A stretch of DNA of 10,727 bases from Pseudomonadota bacterium (lineage in GTDB: Bacteria > Pseudomonadota > Gammaproteobacteria > Steroidobacterales > Steroidobacteraceae), in the NCBI GenBank assembly GCA_021815905.1, contig JAKAZP010000052.1, forward strand, positions 1 through 10,727, written 5' to 3'. The position numbers and the translations under genes were made by a program. Below are positions 1 to 6,134 of the stretch, piece after piece (positions within the stretch are counted from its first letter, which is position 1; each line of letters starts with the position of its first letter). A model generated the notes under the pieces. It was given only the letters and a program-made list of their open reading frames with translations. It was not told the DNA's origin and did not search any database.

Positions 1-1423
1 GGTAGGCGATGCCGAAGGCGATCCCGGCGAGGAAGAGCCGCTCGTAGACCTGCGCGTAGGCGGTGATCCCCGTCCGCGCGCTCGATGCGGTGAAGGTCGC
101 GATCCAACCCGACAGCTGATAGGCGAGCGCGATTCCGAAGAACCACCCGCCCATCGCGAGCGAGGCTTCCTCGGGGGCCGCGAGCAAGCCGACCAGCGAG
201 AAGCCGATGGGATTGATCGCGAGCTCCCCGATGGTCTGCAGCCAGTAGCAGCCGGCGAGCACGCCCCAGCCGACCTTGCCATCGGCCGCCGTGGCATGAC
301 GGATCGCCCAGACGACGAGGCCATAGCTCGCCGCGATGAGCAGCAGCCCGATGCCGAACTTGCGCGGCGTGGAAGGATCCCGCCCCCGCCGCCCGAGCCA
401 CGGCCAGAGAATCGCGAGCAGCGGCGCGAACAGCAGGATGTAGAGCGGGTTGGCGGACTGGAACAGGGTGTAGTCGAAGGGCTCGTTGACGAAGTCGCGG
501 GCGAAGAAGTTGAGCGAAGTGACCCCCTGGAAGCTCAGCGTCCAGAAGAGCACGAGCGCGAGGAACAGCGCGAGCAGGGCGAGGTAGCGCCGCGTCTGGA
601 TGCGATCGCGGCGGCGGATGCAGCTCACGATGAAATAAAGCACCAGCAGCCCCACGAGCGCGTACATCGCGGCCCGGAGAATCTCCGGCCGGGAGAGCAG
701 GAGCGCCGTCGGCACGAGGAGGACGGCCATTCCAGCCAGCACGGCGAGCACCGCGCGCGAGCGCGAGCCCTCCCCGACGCTCGGCACCATGCCTCGCAGC
801 TTGTGGTGGCGCCACTGGAATACCAGCGCCGCGAGCGCCATGCCCACCGCGGCGGCGAGAAATCCCGCGCGATATCCGAACCGGCGTCCGGCCCAGTCCG
901 CGCAGATGAAGGGAGCGATGAAGGCGCCGAAGTTGATGGCGAGATAGAACAGCGTGTAGCCGCCCCCGCGACGGGGATCCGACGAGCCGTAGTTGCGTCC
1001 GATCAGCACGGGCAGCGGCACGTTGAGCCCCGAGGAGAGCGCGAACGCGGCCATGCCGATCTCGAAGCCGAGGAGGCCCGGCAGCGCCATCAGCACCAGC
1101 GACACGGTGCTGAGCCAGAGGGAAAGAAGCAGTGACAGCGCCTCGCCGAGCACCTTGTCCGCGAGGAAGCCGCCGACGATCGGCGTCGCGTACATGAGCG
1201 CGAGGAACCCGCTGGTGAGCAGGTCCGCGTGGCGCTCGGCGGCCGCCGCGCCGAGACCGGCGAAGAAACTCTGGGCGATGTAAGGCGCGATGAAGGCGCG
1301 AAAGCCGTAGAAGCCGAAGTTCATCCAGACGGTGACCACGAGCAGCATCCACAGCTGCCGCGGATGACCCCACCGCTGCTGCGCCGGGACGCCTTCACCC
1401 CCGAGCGCGACTTCGGCGCTCAC
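1..1423 (-). CDS. POT/PTR2-family (peptide) MFS transporter, C-terminus cut by window edge
   Basis: An integral inner-membrane transporter of the proton-dependent oligopeptide transporter (POT) branch of the major facilitator superfamily, expected to import di-/tripeptides or related small solutes. The visible 474 codons are nearly all hydrophobic helices with short charged loops. Family marks are FYLAINFG at about residues 159-166 (the PTR2 signature FYxxINxG) and QTIGELAINPIG at about 396-407 (the conserved TM10 Glu motif, Glu400). The GTG start at 1423 is chosen because GGGAGGA lies 7 bases upstream and the nearby ATG is followed at once by a stop. Oddly, the TM1 ExxERFxYYG motif reads TVWMNFGFYG (31-40), so both acidic residues and the Arg are missing, and the TM4 Lys region has no Lys. 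The family call is secure. The substrate, and whether it is proton-driven by the usual mechanism, are not. Family lengths suggest only the last few tens of residues are missing. Confidence 0.88.
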   Translation of the reverse strand, partial: MSAEVALGGEGVPAQQRWGHPRQLWMLLVVTVWMNFGFYGFRAFIAPYIAQSFFAGLGAAAAERHADLLTSGFLALMYATPIVGGFLADKVLGEALSLLLSLWLSTVSLVLMALPGLLGFEIGMAAFALSSGLNVPLPVLIGRNYGSSDPRRGGGYTLFYLAINFGAFIAPFICADWAGRRFGYRAGFLAAAVGMALAALVFQWRHHKLRGMVPSVGEGSRSRAVLAVLAGMAVLLVPTALLLSRPEILRAAMYALVGLLVLYFIVSCIRRRDRIQTRRYLALLALFLALVLFWTLSFQGVTSLNFFARDFVNEPFDYTLFQSANPLYILLFAPLLAILWPWLGRRGRDPSTPRKFGIGLLLIAASYGLVVWAIRHATAADGKVGWGVLAGCYWLQTIGELAINPIGFSLVGLLAAPEEASLAMGGWFFGIALAYQLSGWIATFTASSARTGITAYAQVYERLFLAGIAFGIAY

Positions 1424-1430
1424 GGGCGCA

Positions 1431-1437
1431 TCCTCCC
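1431..1437 (-). promoter_or_regulatory. Shine-Dalgarno site of the POT transporter
   Basis: On the minus strand GGGAGGA lies 7 bases before the GTG codon at 1423-1421. It is an almost perfect anti-16S match and is the main reason to accept the GTG start; no in-frame ATG precedes it. Confidence 0.75.
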
Positions 1438-1540
1438 GCGCCCCGCGAATCGTTGGGCCGGCGCCCGCGCGGTTGGTCTCGCACGCGAGCGCGCATCGAC
1501 CGGCCCCGAGCGCCGCGGCAAGTCTGATTTCATCACGCGG

Positions 1541-1552
1541 GTTGTATAACAC
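1541..1552. promoter_or_regulatory. AT-rich island, possible promoter -10 or operator
   Basis: GTTGTATAACAC is the only AT-rich patch in the divergent gap. It contains TATAAC on the plus strand (close to the -10 consensus TATAAT) and TATACA on the minus strand, and has short two-fold symmetry (GTT-gtat-AAC). No good -35 hexamer sits at the right distance on either strand. It lies about 120 bases before the POT start and over 300 before the GMC start, so it would serve the POT gene more naturally. It may instead be a binding site for a regulator. Weak evidence. Confidence 0.22.
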
Positions 1553-1559
1553 ATCGGGA

Positions 1560-1580
1560 GCGCGAGGCGCGAGGCGCGAG
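1560..1580 (+). repeat. Triple tandem 7-base repeat GCGCGAG
   Basis: Three perfect head-to-tail copies of GCGCGAG occupy 1560-1580, just after the AT-rich island. It may be a simple slippage product in GC-rich intergenic DNA. No function can be assigned. Confidence 0.8.
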
Positions 1581-1763
1581 GGAGCGCGCGCGCCGATGCG
1601 CGCGTTCGTCGGCCGCGCCCCGCCCGATCGACGACCATCCGGCGGTGCAGGCGCGCTGGCCGCCGCCGCTGTACCGCACGAGCGGCGAAGCCGACTCCCT
1701 CCTCAAGCCGCGGCTCGCCGAGGCAAGCGCCTCCGGCACGGCCCAGGGCGACGCTCGGCGGTT

Positions 1764-1777
1764 TACCGCGAGGGGTA
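1764..1777. promoter_or_regulatory. Inverted repeat TACC-N6-GGTA upstream of the GMC operon
   Basis: TACC (1764-1767) and GGTA (1774-1777) form a perfect 4+4 inverted repeat, about 85 bases before the GMC start. A similar element with a 5-base spacer occurs at 8876-8888, upstream of the SDR gene. The pair could be operators for one regulator of both sugar operons, but the arms are short and the spacers differ. Confidence 0.25.
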
Positions 1778-1861
1778 CCGGGAGCGCCCGAACCGTGATG
1801 GAATACACCCCGAGGCGGATACCCCGCCGGCACGAGCGCGACGCGCCCGGGAGAGCAATTC

Positions 1862-3430
1862 ATGGCCGAGGACCACTACGACCTGATCGTCATCGGCAGC
1901 GGTCCCGGCGGCGCCTCTCTCGCGCATCGTCTCGCGCCCACGGGCAAGCGCATTCTCATGCTCGAGCGCGGCGACTTCCTGCCGCGCGAGCGCGCCAACT
2001 GGAGCGCCCAGACGGTGTTCATCGAGGCGCGCTACCAGGCGAAGGAGACCTGGTACGGGCGGGATGGCCGCACGTTCAGCCCCGGTCTGCACTACTTCGT
2101 CGGCGGCAACTCCAAGGTGTACGGCGCGGCGCTGCTGCGGCTGCGCGAGCGCGACTTCGAAGCCGTGCAACACCACGACGGCCTCTCCCCCGCCTGGCCG
2201 CTGAAGTACGACGTGTTCGAGCCCTACTACGACGCGGCCGAGCAGCTCTTCCAGGTGCATGGCGCGCGGGGCGAGGATCCGCTCGAGCCGCCTTCGAGCC
2301 TCCCCTATCCGCATCCGCCCGTCGCGCACGAGCCGGAGGTCGAGCGCCTCGCCGAGACTTTCCGCCGCTCGGGTCTGCACCCCTTCCACCTCCCGCTCGG
2401 CATCCGGCTCGATGAGCGCAACGGCGTCGCCACCCGCACCAGCGTCTGCATCCGCTGCGACGCCTTCGACGGCTTTCCCTGCCTGTTGAACGGCAAGGCC
2501 GACGCGGAGGTGATGTGCATCCATCCGCTGCTCGCCCGGCATCCCAACTTCACGTTGCTCACCAACGCGTACGTGGAGCGGCTCGAGACCGACGCCGGCG
2601 GCCGGGCGGTGCGCGCGGTGAGCGTGCTGCGCAACGGGGTGCGCGAGCGGTACTCGGCCGACATCGTCGTGGTCGCCTGCGGCGCGCTGTCCTCGGCCCT
2701 GCTGCTGCTGCGCTCCGCGAGCGACAAGCACCCGAAGGGGCTCGCCAACGGCTCCGATCAGGTCGGGCGCAACTATGTCCGCCACAGGATGAGCGTGCTG
2801 ATGGCCTTGCTCAAGCAGCCGAACACGACGGTGTTCCAGAAGACCCTCGCCTCGAGCGACTACTACTTCGGCGCGGACGACTGGGAGTATCCGCTCGGTC
2901 TCATCCAGATGTGCGCAACCGCCCATCCCGAGCAGATTCGCGGCGAGACGCTTCCCGACTGGCACCAGTGGCTGCCATCGTGGCCGTTCGAGAAGATTGC
3001 GGCGCACTCGTTGAACTTCTGGCTGCAGACCGAGGACATCCCGCGACCGGACAATCGCATCCACTACGAGGGCGGTAAGGTCGTGCTCGATGTGACGGAG
3101 ACCGGCGTCGAGGCCCACCAGAGGCTGCGCACGAAGCTCGAGCGGCTGATGAGCGCGCACGGCGCCCATCCGATCCTGATCGAGCGCAAGCTCTTCTTCG
3201 GCAAGAACATCCCGATCGGCGGCACGGCCCATCAGGCCGGCACCGCGCGCTTCGGCACCGATCCGAGGAGTTCCGTCCTCGACCTGAACTGCAAGGCGCA
3301 CGAGCTCGACAATCTCTACCTCGCCGATGCGAGCTTCTTTCCCTCCATCGGAGCGGTGAATCCGACACTCACCATCATCGCGAACGCGCTGCGCGTCGCC
3401 GATCACATCCGGGAGCGGCTGCGCTCATGA
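1862..3430 (+). CDS. GMC-family FAD-dependent oxidoreductase (sugar/alcohol oxidase or dehydrogenase)
   Basis: A flavoprotein of the glucose-methanol-choline oxidoreductase family (522 aa), expected to oxidise a hydroxyl group of a sugar, polyol or other alcohol using bound FAD. The N-terminal Rossmann FAD site is IVIGSGPGGAS (about residues 9-19) with the ribose-binding Glu in LMLERG near 35. The GMC C-terminal domain has GTAHQAGT (His457) and GAVNPTLTI (Asn500), the usual His/Asn active-site pair. LYLADASFFPSIG (485-497) is the typical second FAD contact. A cysteine-rich stretch, CIRC (196-199), Cys207 and Cys219, lies between the domains and recalls Cys motifs in some GMC dehydrogenases. 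There is no signal peptide or Tat motif, so it is probably cytoplasmic or membrane-associated through its neighbour. GGGAGAG sits 6 bases before the ATG. It is the first gene of the operon and overlaps the DoxX gene by ATGA. The family is certain; substrate and electron acceptor are unknown. Confidence 0.93.
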   Translation: MAEDHYDLIVIGSGPGGASLAHRLAPTGKRILMLERGDFLPRERANWSAQTVFIEARYQAKETWYGRDGRTFSPGLHYFVGGNSKVYGAALLRLRERDFEAVQHHDGLSPAWPLKYDVFEPYYDAAEQLFQVHGARGEDPLEPPSSLPYPHPPVAHEPEVERLAETFRRSGLHPFHLPLGIRLDERNGVATRTSVCIRCDAFDGFPCLLNGKADAEVMCIHPLLARHPNFTLLTNAYVERLETDAGGRAVRAVSVLRNGVRERYSADIVVVACGALSSALLLLRSASDKHPKGLANGSDQVGRNYVRHRMSVLMALLKQPNTTVFQKTLASSDYYFGADDWEYPLGLIQMCATAHPEQIRGETLPDWHQWLPSWPFEKIAAHSLNFWLQTEDIPRPDNRIHYEGGKVVLDVTETGVEAHQRLRTKLERLMSAHGAHPILIERKLFFGKNIPIGGTAHQAGTARFGTDPRSSVLDLNCKAHELDNLYLADASFFPSIGAVNPTLTIIANALRVADHIRERLRS

Positions 3431-3882
3431 CCGCCGTCGCGATCGCCGTGCGCTGCCTGCTCGTCGTGCTGTTCTTTCCCTTCAGCGCGCTCGACAAGAT
3501 CCTGAACTTCGAGGGCGCCGTGGGCCAGGCTCAGGAGATGTTCCGGCCCCGGCCGCTCGCGGCCCTGGTGATCCTCTCGGGTCTCGCGATCGAGATCCTC
3601 GGTCCGCTCGCGATCCTCACCGGCTTCGCCGATCGCCTGGGAGCGCTCGTGCTCGCGGCCTACTGCGCCGCCACCGCGGTGCTGTTCAAGCGTTTCTGGC
3701 GGCCGGGGGATTTCTGGCGTCGCGGCTCGAGCAAGGGGCGCGACCTCTTCTGGGACTTCCTCAAGAATCTCTCACTCGCCGGGGGCTTTCTCCTGATCCT
3801 CGTCGGCTTCAACGGCGCGGGCCTGCACCGGTTCCTCGAGCACCCCCTGGGCTCCACGCACCCGTATTCGCTCTCGCGCTGA
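3427..3882 (+). CDS. DoxX-like four-helix membrane protein
   Basis: A 151-residue integral membrane protein of the DoxX/DoxD-like group. Four hydrophobic helices are visible at about residues 3-22, 43-66, 69-88 and 109-128. The phrase FSALDKILNF after helix 1 and FWDFLKNLSLAGGFLLI at helix 4 are characteristic of this group. DoxD/DoxA of Acidianus form a thiosulfate:quinone oxidoreductase, but most bacterial DoxX proteins have no settled role beyond membrane redox or stress functions. Its ATG overlaps the GMC stop as ATGA, and GGGAG at 3411-3415 can serve as ribosome site, so the two proteins are probably made in step. A plausible role, by inference only, is passing electrons from the flavoenzyme to the quinone pool or anchoring it to the membrane. 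Confidence 0.82.
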   Translation: MTAVAIAVRCLLVVLFFPFSALDKILNFEGAVGQAQEMFRPRPLAALVILSGLAIEILGPLAILTGFADRLGALVLAAYCAATAVLFKRFWRPGDFWRRGSSKGRDLFWDFLKNLSLAGGFLLILVGFNGAGLHRFLEHPLGSTHPYSLSR

Positions 3883-3893
3883 AGGCCGCCCGC

Positions 3894-4343
3894 ATGTCCC
3901 CGAGCTCCGAGCGCCCCACCATCCCGTACTGGCATCTCTGGACGGATGAGAACGGCGTGAGCCATCAGAGCCGGTGCGCGCTCACGGAATGGGAGCTGAA
4001 GGGGATCGGCAATGCCGCGCCGCAGTGGAACGATGCCCAGGCGCGCAGCGAGGCGACCGTGGTGTTCACGGTGCAACCGGTCGGCTGGGTCGGGGAGTGG
4101 CACGAGAATCCCGCGCCGCAGTGGATCGTGGTGCTCTCGGGGCGGTGGTGGATCGAGTCGATGGATGGCACGCGCATCGAGCAGGGACCGGGTGAGTTCT
4201 CCCTCGGCGAGGATCAGGACTGCCGCGCCGACTCCGCCGGCCGCAAGGGTCACCGCTCCGGCACCCTCGGCGGGCAGCCCGCAGTCCTCATGACCGTGCG
4301 CCTGCACGTTCCGCCCGCGCGCCGCCCCTGTCACGCGCGATGA
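3894..4343 (+). CDS. Small cupin-domain protein
   Basis: A 149-residue single-domain cupin without signal peptide. After an N-terminal segment typical of this family (IPYWHLWTDENGVSHQSRCAL, about residues 10-30) comes cupin motif 1, GEWHENPAPQW..LSGRW (67-85), with His70, Glu71 and Gln76 as possible metal ligands. Motif 2, GPGEFSLGED..GRKGH (98-120), has Glu101 and His120. The family is usually annotated only as cupin-domain-containing; it could bind a metal and a sugar-like ligand, as an isomerase, dioxygenase or sensor. The gene starts 11 bases after the DoxX stop, and its ribosome site GAAGG (3881-3885) overlaps that stop codon. Its own stop overlaps the next ATG. The C-terminal tail after about 137 (HVPPARRPCHAR) looks family-unspecific. 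The fold is clear, the activity unknown. Confidence 0.82.
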   Translation: MSPSSERPTIPYWHLWTDENGVSHQSRCALTEWELKGIGNAAPQWNDAQARSEATVVFTVQPVGWVGEWHENPAPQWIVVLSGRWWIESMDGTRIEQGPGEFSLGEDQDCRADSAGRKGHRSGTLGGQPAVLMTVRLHVPPARRPCHAR

Positions 4344-5245
4344 GCGACTTCGAGATCCTCGCCGAGGAGTTCAGGGCGTGCGTGTTGCCCAGCGCGCCGC
4401 TCGAGAGACTGGCCGAGGGCTGTCGCTGGCTCGAGGGTCCGGTGTGGTTCGCCGATCTCGATTGCCTGCTGGTGAGCGATGTGCCGAACGACCGGATCCT
4501 GCGCTGGAGCGAATCGGGCGGGATGTCGGTGTTCCGGCAGCCCTCCGGCTTCGCCAACGGGCACACCCGCGATCGCGAGGGACGGCTCCTCGGCTGCTCG
4601 CACCGCAATCGCTGCGTCACGCGCACCGAGTACGACGGCTCGATCACCGTGCTCGCCGGGCGCTATCGCGGCAAGCGCCTGAACTCCCCGAACGACATCG
4701 TCTGCAAGTCCGACGGCACGATCTGGTTCAGCGACCCGCATTACGGCATCAACACCGACTACGAAGGCGGCAAGCAGGCGCCGGAGCTGCCGGCGAACCT
4801 CTACCGGCTCGATCCGCGCAGCGGCGAGCTGACCGTGGTGGCGGACGATTTCCAGGGCCCGAACGGCCTGTGCTTCTCCCCCGATGAGCGGCTGCTGTAC
4901 GTCGCCGAAAGCGGCCTGCAGTTCGCGCCGGATCCCGCGCAGCACATCCGCGTGTTCGATGTCGCATCGGACGGCGCCACGCTGTGCCGCCCACGGGTGT
5001 TCCACAAGGTCTCGCCGGGCTTTGCCGACGGCCTGCGGTGCGATGAAGCCGGACGCATCTGGAGCAGCGCCGGCGACGGCGTTCACTGCATCGCCCCCTC
5101 CGGGGAGCTGCTCGGGAAGATCCGAGTCCCGGCGACCGTGGCCAATCTCACCTTCGGTGGACGCAATCGCAGCCGCCTCTTCATCTGCGGCTCGCAGGCG
5201 CTGTTCGCGATCTACCTCAACGTCCGCGGGGCCCAGCACCCTTGA
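4340..5245 (+). CDS. SMP-30/gluconolactonase/LRE-family hydrolase (probable sugar lactonase)
   Basis: A 301-residue six-bladed beta-propeller of the SMP-30/gluconolactonase family, whose members open sugar lactones such as gluconolactone or xylonolactone with a divalent metal. The metal and active-site residues can be placed: Glu32 in LEGPVW, Asn118 in NSPNDIV, Asn175 in QGPNGLCFSPDE, and Asp230 in GFADGLRCDEAGRIW. IWFSDPHYGI (128-137) is another family hallmark. There is no signal peptide, so it should act in the cytoplasm. ATGA joins it to the cupin gene, with no strong ribosome site of its own, so translation is probably coupled. In context it would hydrolyse the lactone made by the upstream GMC enzyme and/or by the glucose-dehydrogenase-like SDR of the facing operon. 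The exact lactone is not known. Confidence 0.9.
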   Translation: MSDFEILAEEFRACVLPSAPLERLAEGCRWLEGPVWFADLDCLLVSDVPNDRILRWSESGGMSVFRQPSGFANGHTRDREGRLLGCSHRNRCVTRTEYDGSITVLAGRYRGKRLNSPNDIVCKSDGTIWFSDPHYGINTDYEGGKQAPELPANLYRLDPRSGELTVVADDFQGPNGLCFSPDERLLYVAESGLQFAPDPAQHIRVFDVASDGATLCRPRVFHKVSPGFADGLRCDEAGRIWSSAGDGVHCIAPSGELLGKIRVPATVANLTFGGRNRSRLFICGSQALFAIYLNVRGAQHP

Positions 5246-6123
5246 TCGCCCGCGCCGAACGCCTGCTGCGCGTCAGCCTCACGGTCCGGGATCTGAAGCG
5301 AATGGAGCGCTTCTACCGCGACGCCTTCGGCTTCGCGCGGGTGAGCGAGGGCGAGCTCGGCGAGGCCATGCTCGCGCTGTTGGGTGCGCCGGGGGCGAGC
5401 GCGCGCTCATCGCTCCTGCGTCTCGGACGGCAGAGTCTCGAGCTGGTGCAATTCGACCCGCCGGGCCTGCCCTACCCGAGCGGCGGGCGCGCGCGGGACC
5501 CGTGGTTCCAGCACATCGCCCTCGTCGTGGCCGACATGGACGCCGCCTGCGAGCGGCTGCGGCGGCTGCCGATCACGCCGATCAGCGACGGCGGACCGCA
5601 GCGCCTGCCGCCCTCGGCCGGCTCGGTGGTCGCATTCAAATTTCGTGATCCCGAGGGCCATCCGCTCGAGCTCATCCACTTTCCCGCGGGAACCGGCGAC
5701 CCCATCTGGCGCGAGCCCTCGCGGGAGCTCTTTCTCGGATTCGATCACTCCGCCATCGTGGCGGGCGATGCCGCGCGCAGCCGCCGGTTCTACCGCTCGC
5801 AGCTCGGCTTCTCCGAATCGTCCCGCTCGCGGAACTGCGGGCCCGAGCAGGAGCGGCTCGATGGCGAGCCCGAGGACGGGGTCGATGTCATCGGGCTCGC
5901 GCCGGCGGCGGCCGCCACCCCGCACCTCGAGCTCCTCGGCTACCGCCCCGTCGATACGGCGCTCGGGCGGGCTCGGACCGACGTGCGCGATGCCGCCTCG
6001 GCGCGGCTCGTGCTCGAAGTCAGTCATCTCGCCGAAGGCCTCGGCACTCGCCTCGAGGACGGCTCCCTCGGCGCGCAACGGCTCGACCCCGACGGACACC
6101 GGCTGCTGCTGATCGAGCCGTAG
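5242..6123 (+). CDS. Two-module VOC-superfamily protein (glyoxalase/dioxygenase fold)
   Basis: A 293-residue protein with two vicinal-oxygen-chelate domains, about residues 8-148 and 165-293. In the first, three of the four usual metal positions are filled: Glu67 (SLELVQF), His91 (FQHIALVV) and Glu143 (GHPLELIHF). The first strand (LLRVSLTVRDL) has no His. The second domain has His169 (FDHSAIV) and Glu230 (HLELLGY) but appears to lack the other two, so one site may be structural only. The family covers glyoxalase I, methylmalonyl-CoA epimerase and ring-cleaving dioxygenases. The start is TTG at 5242, whose TTGA overlaps the lactonase stop; the first in-frame ATG, 20 codons later, would cut into the first strand and helix. 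It is the last gene of the operon and ends 11 bases from the opposing GH15 stop. Reaction unknown; an isomerase/epimerase or dioxygenase acting on an oxidised sugar is possible. Confidence 0.83.
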   Translation: MIARAERLLRVSLTVRDLKRMERFYRDAFGFARVSEGELGEAMLALLGAPGASARSSLLRLGRQSLELVQFDPPGLPYPSGGRARDPWFQHIALVVADMDAACERLRRLPITPISDGGPQRLPPSAGSVVAFKFRDPEGHPLELIHFPAGTGDPIWREPSRELFLGFDHSAIVAGDAARSRRFYRSQLGFSESSRSRNCGPEQERLDGEPEDGVDVIGLAPAAAATPHLELLGYRPVDTALGRARTDVRDAASARLVLEVSHLAEGLGTRLEDGSLGAQRLDPDGHRLLLIEP

Positions 6124-6134
6124 GCGCTCGCGAC

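Larger units (their letters stand above)
1424..1861. other. Divergent intergenic gap (438 bases), no convincing gene
   Basis: This gap separates the leftward POT gene from the rightward GMC operon and should carry the promoters of both. It is extremely GC-rich, and several frames stay open on both strands simply because stops are rare. None of their translations (Arg/Ala/Pro-rich) resembles a known protein or has a good ribosome site. Items seen: an AT-rich island at 1541-1552, a 7-base triple repeat at 1560-1580, and a TACC/GGTA inverted repeat at 1764-1777. One plus-strand frame around 1615-1740 reads somewhat protein-like (DDHPAVQARWPPPLYRTSG), but I do not recognise it and it has no start signal. 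Confidence 0.6.

Noticed and set aside
296..1549. Plus-strand open frames across the left end
   Set aside because: They lie opposite the POT transporter, whose helices and signatures are unmistakable; the plus-strand products are charged low-complexity sequence.
1420..1863. Small minus- and plus-strand open frames in the divergent gap
   Set aside because: Arg/Ala/Pro-rich translations, no ribosome sites, and overlapping open frames on both strands; typical GC-rich non-coding DNA.
1763..3406. 547-codon open frame on the minus strand opposite the GMC gene
   Set aside because: It is the antisense shadow of a clear GMC protein; its translation is Arg/Ala/Val-rich without any recognisable motif, as expected when stops are rare in GC-rich DNA.
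4331..5239. 302-codon minus-strand open frame opposite the lactonase
   Set aside because: The plus-strand product has all SMP-30 active-site residues; the minus frame has none of any family.
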